Shown: positions 24,683 through 34,754, numbered from the stretch's first letter. The stretch: 36,308 nt of DNA from an uncultured Clostridia bacterium (GCA_937921505.1 CAKZUB010000111.1:1-36308); one strand, 5' to 3'. Numbers and translations: made by a program. The notes: generated by a model not told the origin, from the sequence alone.

Positions 24683-26770
24683 TTAATTAAATTTATTGTA
24701 GGTTTGTTTAAGTTCTCCTACACTATCTTGAAGCTTTCTAGACATCCTATTGATTTCTTCTGCATACCGTGTTTGTTCAATAGTCTCAGCTCTTACCTCT
24801 TCCGTACTGCTGGCTGCTTCTTCTATTATTTGTGCCATCATAGACATATTCTTTTCTACATCTTGCTTTTCTTGTTCAACTTCATCTAATAATCTTTTAG
24901 CCCCTTGTATTTGCTGATTGACATTTTCCATCTGATTATAAATTTCCCCAAAGGTTTCACTTGTTTTATTAACAATAGGCACCTGATATTCAAAAATAGT
25001 TACAGCTTTCTCTAATTCTTCCACTGTAGCCTTCCTTTTGGTATGTATATTATGAACTGTTTTGCCTATCATTTTAATTGCCTCTTCCGTCTGAGCCGAA
25101 AGTCCTCTTACTTCATCAGCAACTACAGCAAATCCTCTCCCTGCTTCACCGGCTCTTGCCGCTTCTATCGTAGCATTGAGTGCTAATAAGTTCGTCTGGC
25201 TATTAATACTATTTATCATCTTTAGAATGTCGGTAATATTGTCAATTTCGCTGCCTAAGCCTTCTACTTGCTCTTTAACACCATTACTAATAGTAACTGT
25301 ATTCATTGCCTGCTGTTCTAATATACCTAACTGTTTTTTTGTATCATTGCTCATATTCATTGTCTTACTAGATAGTATCTGTATCTTATCGATAACCGTA
25401 TTAACATCATTCATATGTAAGGATAGTTCATAAAATAACTTATTACATTCTTCTATTTGCTTTGTTTGGTCTTGTGTTCCTACCGCTATAGTTTCTACAG
25501 CTAATTCTACCTCTCCTGCTGAAACAGCCGTACTGTTCGCTACGTGTTCTAATTGTACTGTATTTCTTCCAACAGCTTCTGCCACCTTTTTGGCATCATT
25601 AATAATGCTTTTAAGCGAACTTATCATACTCAAAAAGCCATTAACTAATAATGTCATCTCTCTGGTTGAAGTTCTCACGTCTCTTTGAAGCATTTCATTT
25701 ATATTAAGATTGCCTTTTTCTACTTCCTGCATATAACTAGCCATCTTACGAAGAGGGTTACCTATCTTATTGGCTATAAATATGCCTATTCCTATGCTTA
25801 TACTTATGATAAGGATCAGCAATAATGTCATTTTGTACTGCGCTTTAATTAATTCGCTAGTTAATGTTTTTAGGGGAGCATCTATTGTAATTTGCCATCC
25901 ATTAGATAAATTCCCATAGCTAAGTAGCCTATTCTCAGCCATTATTACTTCTTTTTCACCTCTATTACCACTTCGCCTAGCTAAATAGGAATAGTTTTCA
26001 TCACTATAAGTTGTATCTATTAAATCCTCCATATTAGACCAAATAACTATACCCTCTTCATTTGTAAGTGTAATAGGAATATCAAGACCTAAATCTGCTA
26101 GGTCAATAGCCCTATTATAGAGTTCTTGTTTTACTCTAAAAATAGCAATAATAGTTTTACCAACGTTATTTTTAACGTTCTTAGCTACATAAACACCTTT
26201 ATAACTCCCTTCTTGTATATAAAACCATTCATTTTGAGTATCATCCATCACTTTTAGATTAGCGTATGTATCGGTTTTAACGAATTCTTTTATCTTCATA
26301 GTATCTATACTATTATGACCCGCAGTCATAAAGGTTGACTCATCATCTACTATAATATACATTTGATCTAACATGTTATCTTTAACATTCATTTCGTTTA
26401 AACGCTGTATAACTAATTCCTTAGCTTTATTAAGTTTATCATCTGTTACAGTACTAGGATTCACTATAAATTGCTTAAATTCTATAGTCCTAACTAAATT
26501 AGTTAGTGAAACTTGTGTATTCTTTATGCGGCCATCCACGTTATCAAATAACTGATCCATTATCTTCCCTGAATAAGTTGTCAAAGTTTTGTGCATGAAG
26601 TTCTTTGTAGTATTTTGATTCATAGCATATATCAATAAACTTGGAACACTAATAGCTATCATTAAAAAGATACCTAGCTGCATTACTAAACTTATTTCAT
26701 TACTTTTTCCCTGGCTATTAATTACATTAGATTTCTTCTGCCTCTCAATCATTTTTCTTCTTATTCTCAT
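24683..26770 (-). CDS. Methyl-accepting chemotaxis protein with extracellular Cache-type sensor
   Basis: The 695-residue chemoreceptor has membrane helices at about residues 29-50 and 313-334, flanking an extracellular domain of about 260 residues that looks like a double Cache sensor ('[11 protein letters not shown]', '[15 protein letters not shown]', '[10 protein letters not shown]'). A HAMP linker follows (about 335-390). The signalling domain contains the conserved CheA/CheW-binding hairpin tip near residue 535 ('[20 protein letters not shown]', '[15 protein letters not shown]'). GGAGGAG precedes the ATG. It is only 20 nt downstream of the GH43 gene on the same strand, so it is probably co-transcribed. 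Its ligand may be related to that operon's substrate (inference). Confidence 0.92.
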   Translation of the reverse strand: MRIRRKMIERQKKSNVINSQGKSNEISLVMQLGIFLMIAISVPSLLIYAMNQNTTKNFMHKTLTTYSGKIMDQLFDNVDGRIKNTQVSLTNLVRTIEFKQFIVNPSTVTDDKLNKAKELVIQRLNEMNVKDNMLDQMYIIVDDESTFMTAGHNSIDTMKIKEFVKTDTYANLKVMDDTQNEWFYIQEGSYKGVYVAKNVKNNVGKTIIAIFRVKQELYNRAIDLADLGLDIPITLTNEEGIVIWSNMEDLIDTTYSDENYSYLARRSGNRGEKEVIMAENRLLSYGNLSNGWQITIDAPLKTLTSELIKAQYKMTLLLILIISISIGIGIFIANKIGNPLRKMASYMQEVEKGNLNINEMLQRDVRTSTREMTLLVNGFLSMISSLKSIINDAKKVAEAVGRNTVQLEHVANSTAVSAGEVELAVETIAVGTQDQTKQIEECNKLFYELSLHMNDVNTVIDKIQILSSKTMNMSNDTKKQLGILEQQAMNTVTISNGVKEQVEGLGSEIDNITDILKMINSINSQTNLLALNATIEAARAGEAGRGFAVVADEVRGLSAQTEEAIKMIGKTVHNIHTKRKATVEELEKAVTIFEYQVPIVNKTSETFGEIYNQMENVNQQIQGAKRLLDEVEQEKQDVEKNMSMMAQIIEEAASSTEEVRAETIEQTRYAEEINRMSRKLQDSVGELKQTYNKFN

Positions 26771-26790
26771 AAGTACTCCTCCAGATGCTA

Positions 26791-28287
26791 TTATTCTTTT
26801 ATCACATTATAGATACCAACTTCAGCTAGTCCAAATTGCTTCGCATCCCCCATCTCTGTTGCAGTGATTTTTATATACCTTGTTGTAATAGGTGCAAAGT
26901 GAAGAATCGAGGCATCTGCTGAACGCTCATTGAACGCAATATTTTCTATTATGCCACCATCATCAAAAGAAATTTTGAGATTTTCGGGTTTTCTATCTGC
27001 CTTGCTGCTCCCGTATACAAACAAGTGTGTTACTTCCATCTCTTTTCCTAAGTCAATCGTTAAATAGGGTTCTTCATCTCCACTTGCGCTTGCCCATTCA
27101 TATTTCTCTGTGCCATCGTGTACCGAGAATTCGCCATCTAGAATGCTCAAAGGATTTCTTCCATCTTCTGTAGAACTTGCTTCTACTTTAAAGTCGCCAC
27201 TCAGTTTACTAAGAGGTGTTTCCCCAGCGGCCGCTGGCTGCATCGTATCTGTTGGTCCATTGATGTAGAAAGTCCCATCTTTTCTAAAGCCTGCTCGGTC
27301 AATAGTTAACTTTCTATCTCCTCCTCCTAAAATAACTATTGTATGGGTATGATAAGCTGTAAAGAAGTCTTTACCATCTATTGAATGAAAGAAGCTATTA
27401 TTCCCCGGACCCGACATTGTATTTGTTGCCGAAAGTATTGGATTACCTTCATACTTTACAAATGGTCCTATAGGGCTATCTGCAACCGCATAGCCTATAC
27501 TATATTTACTATCTGCATAAAAATTTGCAGAGTAGAACAAATAATACTTGCCATCATGTTTTAGAATATCTGGACCTTCATTCCATAGCCAATCTCCACT
27601 TTGCATTTCCCATTCTTGCTCTGGTGTGAGAAGAAGCCTATGTTCTGCCTTTTCTTTTACTTTAACCATAGATTCCATTTCTACTACATAAATCTGACTT
27701 GTATTTTTACCATTCACCTTATTTTCAGAACAATCCCTTGAATAGTACATATAAAGCTGTCCATCGTCATCTCTAAAAACATGAGCATCGATTACTGCAT
27801 ACCCTAAATCAAACAAGGGTTCCTTATACACGTCTAGGTAAGGTCCCTGTACCTCATCTGCTACTGCTACACCTATCCTTATTATACCACTCTTTTCCTT
27901 CCCACAGTAATAAAGATAATATTTACCATCATCACCTTTTAAAATTTGTGGCTGCCACATATCCGAATGTATCCAACCCCCATCTGGATTACTTGCAAAT
28001 ATCTCTCCAACAAGTTCCCAATTCTTTAAGTCCTCTGATACATGCAACTCATACTTTTTTCCATTTTTAGTAGCAGTATGATAATACTTTCCGTTATCTA
28101 CAAAGACATAGGGGTCTCCAATCCCTGTAATTTGTGACCCATTTTGATAAGTATATTCTTGTAAAACAGCTTCATCTTCTATTAGGGATACACTATATGG
28201 ATTTGGCTCCTTTTGGCATCCTGCTGCTATACTGCTTAGTAATATGGCCATACTTATTAGTCCTATCTGTACTCTTCTGCCTTTCAT
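26791..28287 (-). CDS. Exported GH43-type glycosidase lipoprotein with C-terminal discoidin-like domain
   Basis: The 498-residue protein has a lipoprotein signal (basic KGRR, hydrophobic run, 'SSIAAGC', Cys 24), so it is anchored outside. The core is a five-bladed propeller. The three expected acidic residues are visible: Asp 58 in 'GIGDPYVF' (base), Asp 167 in 'VIDAHVFRD' (pKa modulator) and Glu 237 in '[19 protein letters not shown]' (acid). Residues ~370-495 look like an F5/8 type C (discoidin) sugar-binding domain. Family members are arabinofuranosidases, arabinanases or xylosidases; the exact substrate is unknown. It overlaps the upstream gene by 4 nt (ATGA) and follows GGGGG, so it is translationally coupled. 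Confidence 0.85.
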   Translation of the reverse strand: MKGRRVQIGLISMAILLSSIAAGCQKEPNPYSVSLIEDEAVLQEYTYQNGSQITGIGDPYVFVDNGKYYHTATKNGKKYELHVSEDLKNWELVGEIFASNPDGGWIHSDMWQPQILKGDDGKYYLYYCGKEKSGIIRIGVAVADEVQGPYLDVYKEPLFDLGYAVIDAHVFRDDDGQLYMYYSRDCSENKVNGKNTSQIYVVEMESMVKVKEKAEHRLLLTPEQEWEMQSGDWLWNEGPDILKHDGKYYLFYSANFYADSKYSIGYAVADSPIGPFVKYEGNPILSATNTMSGPGNNSFFHSIDGKDFFTAYHTHTIVILGGGDRKLTIDRAGFRKDGTFYINGPTDTMQPAAAGETPLSKLSGDFKVEASSTEDGRNPLSILDGEFSVHDGTEKYEWASASGDEEPYLTIDLGKEMEVTHLFVYGSSKADRKPENLKISFDDGGIIENIAFNERSADASILHFAPITTRYIKITATEMGDAKQFGLAEVGIYNVIKE

Positions 28288-29333
28288 ATTGTTTCCCCCG
28301 TTCTACTTTTTGCTAGCTTAGGTTTAGCAACATTTGTTTCTATTTGTATTTGTCCCCCTAGGCCATTCAAATAACTCACTATTCCTAGTAATACTAAAGT
28401 ACAAAAAATACTTTGTCCTAAGCTAACTTTTCCTACATTCATGCCTTTTAAAGTGAAGATAAATATATTGCTTAACAGCAAATAGAATAGACTGCGTTGT
28501 CCTATTTCTATCACTTGTCTTACCGGCCACCACTTACGTTCTTTATTTCCTAAATAGCTGCATACTAGATAATAAAGATAAATATAAAAGCTTGGAAGTA
28601 TAATCCATAAAAGACTAGGTGGAAATCTTTCGGGTATTCCTTTCGTAAAAGCATTAACTGATGCAAGCCCTGTTAACATGAGAGCCCCTAAAAAGTACTT
28701 CCTATTAAAACGAATGCCGTACCTTGAAAAATAAGTACCGATTAAAAAAAGAGGCGCATACTGCAAAGCTGGGAAGCAGGCAAAGTTTTTAGTGCCTATT
28801 AATAGACCTAGCTGATTATTGGTTACTTTTTCATAAGGTATAAAAGTAGTAAGCAGTAATACTGCAGTAACTAGCCAAAACATTTTCTGCTTCTCAACCA
28901 AGCATTTAATGGGCGCAAAAAACAGAAGTGACACAAAAGTGATAACTGTAAAAGCAGCTAAAAACTCAGACCACCCCGGCATATCCTTTAAGATTAAAAT
29001 ATCTATTAACATTTTCTTGGAAAAGGGTGTTTTGTCTACAAATATTCTAAAGAACGTACCCGAAAGATAAAAAGCCATCAATGTTTTTAGGCAGGTAAGA
29101 AGCACCTTTAGATAGACCTCTTTAAAGGTCTTTTTAAAATAAGATATATAAAAGACGTAACCAAAACAAAATACAAATCCTGGAAATGTAATTTGATTTA
29201 TAAACTGCGATAGCGAATGATTATAGCCATCTCCTTTTAAAAAAAACTGTATAACATGGGCCCATACCATACCTATTACTAAAAACCCCTTCAGTAAATC
29301 AATGCTATAATTACGTATCTTAATACTACCCAC
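28284..29333 (-). CDS. Integral membrane acyltransferase-like protein
   Basis: About 349 residues with some ten membrane helices, matching the acyltransferase 3 / OpgC-like superfamily. It opens 'IRNYSIDLLKGFLVIGMVWAHVIQFF' in part, with the His of the first helix that is conserved in these enzymes. The start is given as the GTG at 29333, because GAGGGGG lies 8 nt upstream; an ATG at 29354 has no ribosome site. Members O-acylate cell-surface or extracellular sugars, but this one has no sequence feature that fixes a substrate. It lies in the carbohydrate operon between GH2 and GH43 genes, so acting on a surface glycan is plausible but unproved. Confidence 0.7.
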   Translation of the reverse strand: MGSIKIRNYSIDLLKGFLVIGMVWAHVIQFFLKGDGYNHSLSQFINQITFPGFVFCFGYVFYISYFKKTFKEVYLKVLLTCLKTLMAFYLSGTFFRIFVDKTPFSKKMLIDILILKDMPGWSEFLAAFTVITFVSLLFFAPIKCLVEKQKMFWLVTAVLLLTTFIPYEKVTNNQLGLLIGTKNFACFPALQYAPLFLIGTYFSRYGIRFNRKYFLGALMLTGLASVNAFTKGIPERFPPSLLWIILPSFYIYLYYLVCSYLGNKERKWWPVRQVIEIGQRSLFYLLLSNIFIFTLKGMNVGKVSLGQSIFCTLVLLGIVSYLNGLGGQIQIETNVAKPKLAKSRTGETI

Positions 29334-29363
29334 TCTGGTTTCCCCCTCATACATATAAATATA

Positions 29364-29401
29364 AAAGTGTAGAAGAAAAGCAAGAGCTTCTTCTACACTT
29401 T
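29364..29401 (-). terminator. Hairpin with perfect 14-bp arms between the GH2 and acyltransferase genes
   Basis: Arms 29364-29377 and 29388-29401 are perfect complements around a 10-nt loop, followed on the minus strand by TTATATTTAT. It begins about 30 nt after the GH2 stop codon. With no space for a promoter behind it, the genes beyond probably depend on read-through. Confidence 0.7.
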
Positions 29402-29429
29402 ATTTAGAACAATGCTTATCTATTGATCC

Positions 29430-31193
29430 TTACTTTTTCCATACGCCATCATTAATCTTTTTGATACTACCTAATGATACCTTAGGCTTTCTGTCATAGG
29501 TGAGAAGTCCATTTATTTCTTGTTCCACATCCGCTAGCTGCGTATAGACAAACCCTTGTACATCTGGTGATTCTAACATAGCAGAAATAACTTTGTAATA
29601 TCTTTCAATAAAGTCCTCATCTGATTCTGCTACTGAATATCCCCAACCTTCTGTACTACCTTTTTTAAAACAAATACCCCCAAATTCCGAAACAATAATA
29701 GGTTCATCTTTATATTGCCATCCTTGTGCATACAACGTTCTTCTAGCTGGCATACTACTTAGGATATTCTCTTTAGTACTATATCTTTGTTTAAGAACCT
29801 CTTTATCGCTCTCATAATCATGTATTGTTAATAAGTCTGATTTTGTATGATTCCATCCATCATTTGATATAACTGGTCTTGTCTGATCTAATGACTTTGT
29901 AAGATAGTACATGGACGCTGAATGAGCTTGCTCTTCTTTGTTATTCATAACTCCATCAAGTCCCCACGACTCATTAAGAGGTGTCCAAGCTACAATACAG
30001 GGATGGTTATAATCTCTTTCTATCATTTCCATCCATTCTTTTACCATGCGCGTTGCATACTTTCTTGAGTATACATAAGCACTGGCTGATTCACCCCATA
30101 CCAATAAACCTAGTTTATCCGCCCAGTAAAGAAATCTTGGATCTTCAATTTTCTGATGTTTTCTTACACCATTAAAGCCCATTTCCTTACATAGTTTAAT
30201 ATCTGTTACAAAATGCTCATCTGTTGGTGCTGTAAGTAATGACTCTTTCCAGTAACCTTGGTCTAACAGCATTTTCTGATAGTAAGGACGATTATTAAGC
30301 ATAAATTTACCGTTTTGTATACTTACTTTTCTCATAGCAAAATAAGAAGCCACATCATCTACTGGCTTACCATCTACTAATGTAGTAAATTTAACATCAA
30401 ACAAAACTGGGTTTTCTGGACTCCAAGCCCAAGACTCCTGATGATTCCAATCCAGTGTAATTTGTTGATCTAGCCATATTTCTCTTTTAGCTCTATTATT
30501 TTTTATCTTAACTCGGTCTTCTGTCAGCCGCTTATCTTTAAGCGCAATTTGAATAGCTATCTCAATTTCTTCTGTTCCCTCTACCTCAAATTCAAATTTA
30601 ACAGTCTTTTTATCTAAGTCTGATGTAATCCATACCTTTTCTAAGTATGTCTGAGGAACCGTCTCAATCCATACAGTCTGCCATATTCCTGTTATTCTTG
30701 TATAAAATATACTTTCTGAAGTGTTTTTCCAATACTGTTTTCCTCTTGGAAGTTCTAAATCATATGTATAATCCTGTGCCCTTACGACAATCAAATTACT
30801 ACCTTCTCGCTTTATAGCATCTGTAATATCTACTTTAAATGAAACATGTCCCCCTTCATGGGTAATCATATGCTGTCCATTTACCCATATATCAGAAGTA
30901 TAGTCTATAGCTCCAAAATGAAGAATAACTCTGTCTCTAAGCGTATTTTCTTCAAATTCAATCTCCTTACTATACCAAACAACCTCATGAATATCTTGAA
31001 TATTAACCTGTGAAAGCTGAGTCTGATAAGCATAAGGAACTATAATATGTGAAGTAAAATTTCCTTTTTCATACCATTTTTCTTTTAGTCCTAGATTATC
31101 GTCATCAAATTGAAACCGCCACTCTCCATTAAGATTCAACCAATTATTTCTTTCAAATTGCGGACGTGGGTATTCTTGTCTTATTTTTAGCAT
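29430..31193 (-). CDS. GH2-family glycosidase (beta-galactosidase/glucuronidase-like)
   Basis: This is a 587-residue cytoplasmic enzyme. It has an N-terminal sugar-binding jelly roll ('NLNGEWRFQFD', 'GAIDYTSDIWVNG'), an immunoglobulin-like domain (~185-290) and a C-terminal TIM barrel. In the barrel the acid/base Glu lies in 'TPLNESWG' (Glu 408) and the nucleophile Glu in 'PIIVSEFGG' (Glu 503). It is shorter than LacZ-type enzymes (over 1000) and near the beta-glucuronidase/short GH2 length. AGGAGAACG precedes the ATG. It lies 9 nt after the permease gene, so it acts on the sugar brought in by the adjacent transporter. The substrate is not known; beta-galactoside, beta-glucuronide or arabinoside are all possible. 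Confidence 0.88.
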   Translation of the reverse strand: MLKIRQEYPRPQFERNNWLNLNGEWRFQFDDDNLGLKEKWYEKGNFTSHIIVPYAYQTQLSQVNIQDIHEVVWYSKEIEFEENTLRDRVILHFGAIDYTSDIWVNGQHMITHEGGHVSFKVDITDAIKREGSNLIVVRAQDYTYDLELPRGKQYWKNTSESIFYTRITGIWQTVWIETVPQTYLEKVWITSDLDKKTVKFEFEVEGTEEIEIAIQIALKDKRLTEDRVKIKNNRAKREIWLDQQITLDWNHQESWAWSPENPVLFDVKFTTLVDGKPVDDVASYFAMRKVSIQNGKFMLNNRPYYQKMLLDQGYWKESLLTAPTDEHFVTDIKLCKEMGFNGVRKHQKIEDPRFLYWADKLGLLVWGESASAYVYSRKYATRMVKEWMEMIERDYNHPCIVAWTPLNESWGLDGVMNNKEEQAHSASMYYLTKSLDQTRPVISNDGWNHTKSDLLTIHDYESDKEVLKQRYSTKENILSSMPARRTLYAQGWQYKDEPIIVSEFGGICFKKGSTEGWGYSVAESDEDFIERYYKVISAMLESPDVQGFVYTQLADVEQEINGLLTYDRKPKVSLGSIKKINDGVWKK

Positions 31194-31202
31194 TTCGTTC
31201 TC

Positions 31203-32045
31203 CTAACCTTTTACTCCTGAGGATAACTGCATTCCTTTAAGGAAATATTTTTGTGCAAATATAAAGAAAATAAATGAAGGAATAATGGATACTACCCCGC
31301 CTGCCATCGCATGTGCGTGATAAGTATTATAAGTTCCTTTTACTAGCCGCATACCTGGAGTAATCATAAATTTATCTATATTATTAATAACTAATGATGA
31401 CCATATAAAGTCATTCCATACTGCTGTAAAGCTGAACATAGCTACAACAGTTAATACCGGTAAGCATAGCGGCATAATAATCTGAGAATAAATCTGAAAT
31501 TTATTGGCTCCATCTATCATCGCCGCTTCGTCTAATTCCTTTGGAATTCCTAGCATAAACTGCCTAATTAAAAATATATTAAAGACACCACTTACTCCTG
31601 GCAAAATAACTGCCCATGGTGTATCAATAAGATTAAGGATAGAACAAATTTTATAAAGTGGTATCATAGTAACAATGATAGGAAACATCATCGTTGCCAT
31701 CAACACCAAAAAAAGTTGGTCTCTGCCTTTGAATTTTAACCTTGAATAAGCAAAAGCAGAGGTTGATGCTATCGCGAGAACCAGCACAGTATGCACACTA
31801 GCTGCAAATGTAGTATTCAAAAACCATCTTAAAATAGGGGTAGTGCTTCCACGTTTAAAAAGATCTTGATAATTTACTAATGTAAAGTTTTTAGGCAAAA
31901 GTGAATACCCATTTGTCTGTAGCTCAACTTCTGCTTTTAAAGACGTAAAAACAGAAAATACAATAGGCATAAGCCAAATAACTGTAATCGCCATACAAAA
32001 ACAAAATGCAATGATTTTTCCTGAATTTTTTTTAATAGTGTTCAT
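31203..32045 (-). CDS. Sugar ABC transporter permease (MalG/CUT1 type), second cluster
   Basis: The 280-residue permease has six membrane segments. It carries the EAA loop 'ELDEAAMIDGANKFQIYSQIIMPLCLP' (in part) and the closing 'FAQKYFLKGMQLSSGVKG', typical of MalG-type subunits. GGGGGAG precedes the ATG. It is 13 nt behind the partner permease and 9 nt before the GH2 gene, showing one operon. The ATPase must be supplied from elsewhere. Confidence 0.92.
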   Translation of the reverse strand: MNTIKKNSGKIIAFCFCMAITVIWLMPIVFSVFTSLKAEVELQTNGYSLLPKNFTLVNYQDLFKRGSTTPILRWFLNTTFAASVHTVLVLAIASTSAFAYSRLKFKGRDQLFLVLMATMMFPIIVTMIPLYKICSILNLIDTPWAVILPGVSGVFNIFLIRQFMLGIPKELDEAAMIDGANKFQIYSQIIMPLCLPVLTVVAMFSFTAVWNDFIWSSLVINNIDKFMITPGMRLVKGTYNTYHAHAMAGGVVSIIPSFIFFIFAQKYFLKGMQLSSGVKG

Positions 32046-32058
32046 TTTTTAGCTCCCC

Positions 32059-33006
32059 CTATTCTGCAGCGTCACTGAATTTATACTGAATGAGCGCTAC
32101 AGTCATAATAATAATACCTAGTATAAGTACCATAGCTGACGCTATACCCGATACGGATTTTCCGCCATTACTTGGGAAAGCTATAGCTCTAATCACCATA
32201 ATAAGTACTCTCGTAGTATCCCTTGGTGCTCCCTCAGTCAGCATTAACGGCTGCCCATAGACATTAAATTGAGCAATAGTCGTTAAGACAATTGTATAAA
32301 CGAGTTGGTTCTTAATAGACGGTAATATAACTTTAAAAAACTTAGCTATAGGTCCAGCTCCATCTATATCTGCTGATTCAAGAATCTCCTTAGATATACC
32401 TGCCATAGCTGCTAAATAGATAACCATATTTGTACCTATTGTCCACCAAACAGTGATAATGATAATGGCTGTCCATGTGAAAGGTTGCTTCCCTAGCCAG
32501 TTTATATTTGTATGAAAAGTATTGTTTATAAATCCAAGATTTTTATTAAATAAGAAGTACCAAATTAGTACAACTGTAGAGATTGAAAAGACCGATGGCA
32601 AATAAAACACTGACTGAAAAAATTTATAAAACTTAGGTTTTGCATTTAAAGCCATTGCCATAAACAAAGGAATCACGATACAAAACGGAACCGAGAAAAT
32701 CACAAAAGTTACTGTGCTTTTTAGACCAATCCAAAACAATCTATAATAGGAAGATTCTTTATTAAAAAATATTTCATTAAGATTGTCAAATCCTGTAAAC
32801 TGTGGTGCTATAGTACTAAATATATCCCACTTAGTAAATGCTGCATAAATACCAATAATAGCTGGTATAATGAAAAATACTAAAAACAAAGCTATTTGAG
32901 GTGCAATAAACAAATAAGGGACTAGTCCATCACTATTCTTTTTTTTGTTCTTTATTTTTTCCACACTCACCGTACTCTCTACACTTTTTATTCTCTCTAA
33001 ACTCAT
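32059..33006 (-). CDS. Sugar ABC transporter permease (MalF/CUT1 type), second cluster
   Basis: The 315-residue permease starts at the ATG at 33006, which follows GAGAGGTGAG; an ATG 39 nt upstream lacks a ribosome site. A charged, Lys/Glu-rich N-terminal tail precedes the first helix ('YLFIAPQIALFLVFFIIPAI'). The permease loop is 'EILESADIDGAGPIAKFFKVILP', in part. It pairs with the downstream permease to make the channel. Confidence 0.9.
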   Translation of the reverse strand: MSLERIKSVESTVSVEKIKNKKKNSDGLVPYLFIAPQIALFLVFFIIPAIIGIYAAFTKWDIFSTIAPQFTGFDNLNEIFFNKESSYYRLFWIGLKSTVTFVIFSVPFCIVIPLFMAMALNAKPKFYKFFQSVFYLPSVFSISTVVLIWYFLFNKNLGFINNTFHTNINWLGKQPFTWTAIIIITVWWTIGTNMVIYLAAMAGISKEILESADIDGAGPIAKFFKVILPSIKNQLVYTIVLTTIAQFNVYGQPLMLTEGAPRDTTRVLIMVIRAIAFPSNGGKSVSGIASAMVLILGIIIMTVALIQYKFSDAAE

Positions 33007-33056
33007 TATGCTCTCACCTCTCTTGAAGTTGATGCTATTTAACATAAAAAATCGTT

Positions 33057-33109
33057 AATAATAGTTGCCTAGTTAAAATAAGACATAACTTTAACAGGCA
33101 ACTATTATT
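33057..33109 (-). terminator. Strong hairpin between the second sugar binding-protein gene and its permease genes
   Basis: Arms AATAATAGTTGCCT and AGGCAACTATTATT are perfect complements (33057-33070 and 33096-33109), extended inward by GTTAAA/TTTAAC. It begins right after the binding-protein stop codon. It should end or protect most transcripts here. Confidence 0.7.
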
Positions 33110-33111
33110 TA

Positions 33112-34401
33112 TTATTGATTTTTGATAGCGTCTGCTACTTGCTGCACAGCTTCATCTAGTGCTTCTTTAGCATCTTTTCTGCTAAATGCTACTTCTGTTG
33201 CAAAAGCATCAACTGCGGTTACAGCATAACCGTAATATTTGTAATCAGATATATCTAAAAACTCAGGTTTGTTTAAGTAAAATGCTTGTGGCATTGCTTT
33301 AAATGTTTCATCTTCTAAAATTTTAAGTGATGCTGGTACTTGACCTGAGTTAGCCCACTCTAGTGAGTTTTCACCTACATAGCTTACAAAATCCATAATC
33401 GCTGCTGCTCTTTCTGGCGTCATGTTAGGATTTTTTGGCATTACAAATTGATGTGATGATGTCCAAGTCATAGGGTTTGCCGCATCATAGGAAATAGAGT
33501 AAGATTCCCCATAGTTCAGTCCTTCAATTTCATTCAAGCGTCCCATCATCCATGTACCTTCTGATAAAAATACTAACTTGCCTGTTCCAAATAATTGAAG
33601 TGGATCATCTCCGTCTTGTGTTGCCCAGCCTTTATCTACCGCTCCTTTAAAGTCTTCAAGTACTTTAAGGGCTTTATCATTGTTAAAAGATGGATCAGTA
33701 CCATTATCTGATAATTTTCCGCCAAGTTGTGCATACCATCCTAAAAATTGTGGACGTGTCCATGTTACAGCATATGTATAGACACCATCAGCTTTTGCTT
33801 TTGGTCCTATTTCAGCTACCTCATCAAAAGTAATAACACCGTCATCTAGTGCTGTTGGAAGGTATTTTGCTACTAAATCTTTGTTATAGTAAGTTCCAAA
33901 CCCATGAACATCGAGTGGAACGGCATAACGTTTGCCCTCTATTTCACCTGGTGTCCAAGCTGTTGATAAATAATCTCCTCCTTTAATCTTACCATTTGCT
34001 GCAATATATTCATCCATTGGCTGATAAACATCATTTTCTTTGTTCATAAGAAGTCTGTCTACATGGTTAATAGCTAAATCTGGAATATCTGTACCTGATT
34101 GTACTGCTAAAGGAATTTTTTGATAAAGGTCATCTGCTGCAATTGCCCTATGTACAACTTTTATCTTAGGATTAGTTGCATTATATGCATCTACCATCTT
34201 TTGCATAAAATCACCGTCTCCGCCTGTAAATACAGACCAGAACTCAATATCCTTTTCTGTTCCTGATTTTGGAGTTGCTTTGCTTTCTTCTTTAGCCTTA
34301 GTAGTCGTAGTTGTTTCTGTCTTTGCCCCCCCACAAGCTGTTAATCCTAGTATAAATGTTGCTCCAACCACCAGTGAAAGTATTCTTTTAAATTTTTTCA
34401 T
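33112..34401 (-). CDS. Sugar ABC transporter substrate-binding lipoprotein, second cluster
   Basis: The 429-residue protein has a lipoprotein signal ending 'LGLTACGG' with the Cys near residue 23, then a Thr/Lys/Glu-rich linker. The core is a family 1 sugar-binding protein ('KDIEFWSVFTGGDGDFMQKMV' in part, 'AIAADDLYQKIPLAVQSGTDIPDLAIN', 'LVFLSEGTWMMGRL'). AAGGAGGAG precedes the ATG. It is the first gene of the operon, opposite the divergent regulator. The ligand is unknown; the GH2 and GH43 genes downstream point to a plant-type heteroglycan. Confidence 0.9.
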   Translation of the reverse strand: MKKFKRILSLVVGATFILGLTACGGAKTETTTTTKAKEESKATPKSGTEKDIEFWSVFTGGDGDFMQKMVDAYNATNPKIKVVHRAIAADDLYQKIPLAVQSGTDIPDLAINHVDRLLMNKENDVYQPMDEYIAANGKIKGGDYLSTAWTPGEIEGKRYAVPLDVHGFGTYYNKDLVAKYLPTALDDGVITFDEVAEIGPKAKADGVYTYAVTWTRPQFLGWYAQLGGKLSDNGTDPSFNNDKALKVLEDFKGAVDKGWATQDGDDPLQLFGTGKLVFLSEGTWMMGRLNEIEGLNYGESYSISYDAANPMTWTSSHQFVMPKNPNMTPERAAAIMDFVSYVGENSLEWANSGQVPASLKILEDETFKAMPQAFYLNKPEFLDISDYKYYGYAVTAVDAFATEVAFSRKDAKEALDEAVQQVADAIKNQ

Positions 34402-34454
34402 AATTTAACTCTCCTCCTTATATCTTATTATTTCATTTTACTTTTTATTTCTTA

Positions 34455-34480
34455 TTAAAGTAAACGTTTAGTTACTTTAA
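34455..34480. promoter_or_regulatory. Dyad operator candidate, 9-bp arms, AAACGTTT core
   Basis: TTAAAGTAA and TTACTTTAA are perfect arms (34455-34463 and 34472-34480). Between them TAAACGTTTA is itself a palindrome (34461-34470). It lies in the leader, about 30 bp after the predicted start. A related AAACGTT core (TATAAACGTTGTA, 34504-34516) lies in the promoter spacer, 45 bp away. Such cores resemble LacI-type operators, though the adjacent regulator is not LacI-like. Confidence 0.6.
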
Positions 34481-34499
34481 CAGTAAATACAAAACTTTC

Positions 34500-34529
34500 A
34501 TTATATAAACGTTGTATTACAAAATTCAA
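34500..34529 (-). promoter_or_regulatory. Promoter of the second sugar operon
   Basis: TTGAAT (34524-34529) and a perfect TATAAT (34500-34505) are 18 bp apart on the minus strand. The predicted start is near 34493, about 90 nt before the binding-protein gene. Confidence 0.7.
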
Positions 34530-34659
34530 GCCATTAGTAAATCCAGTTGTTTGTTACATGTTTCTTGTAAGTTATTTTCTATATTTTAGATATTATCAAT
34601 TATTAAGTGCATTGTCAACTACTTTTTAAGCATTTAAATGCATTATTTATATACTTTAC

Positions 34660-34694
34660 CCATATTAGTTTCATAATATATGTAACTAATATGG
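34660..34694. promoter_or_regulatory. Perfect 11-bp inverted repeat in the divergent promoter region
   Basis: CCATATTAGTT (34660-34670) and AACTAATATGG (34684-34694) are perfect complements with 13 bp between. It lies between the two divergent promoters. A 12-bp palindrome, GCATTTAAATGC, lies close by at 34630-34641. They are candidate sites for the adjacent regulator. Confidence 0.55.
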
Positions 34695-34754
34695 AGATTG
34701 AGTCTTTTGATTATTACATATTATTTGTACCTATAGTGATATTGCTGCTCATCT

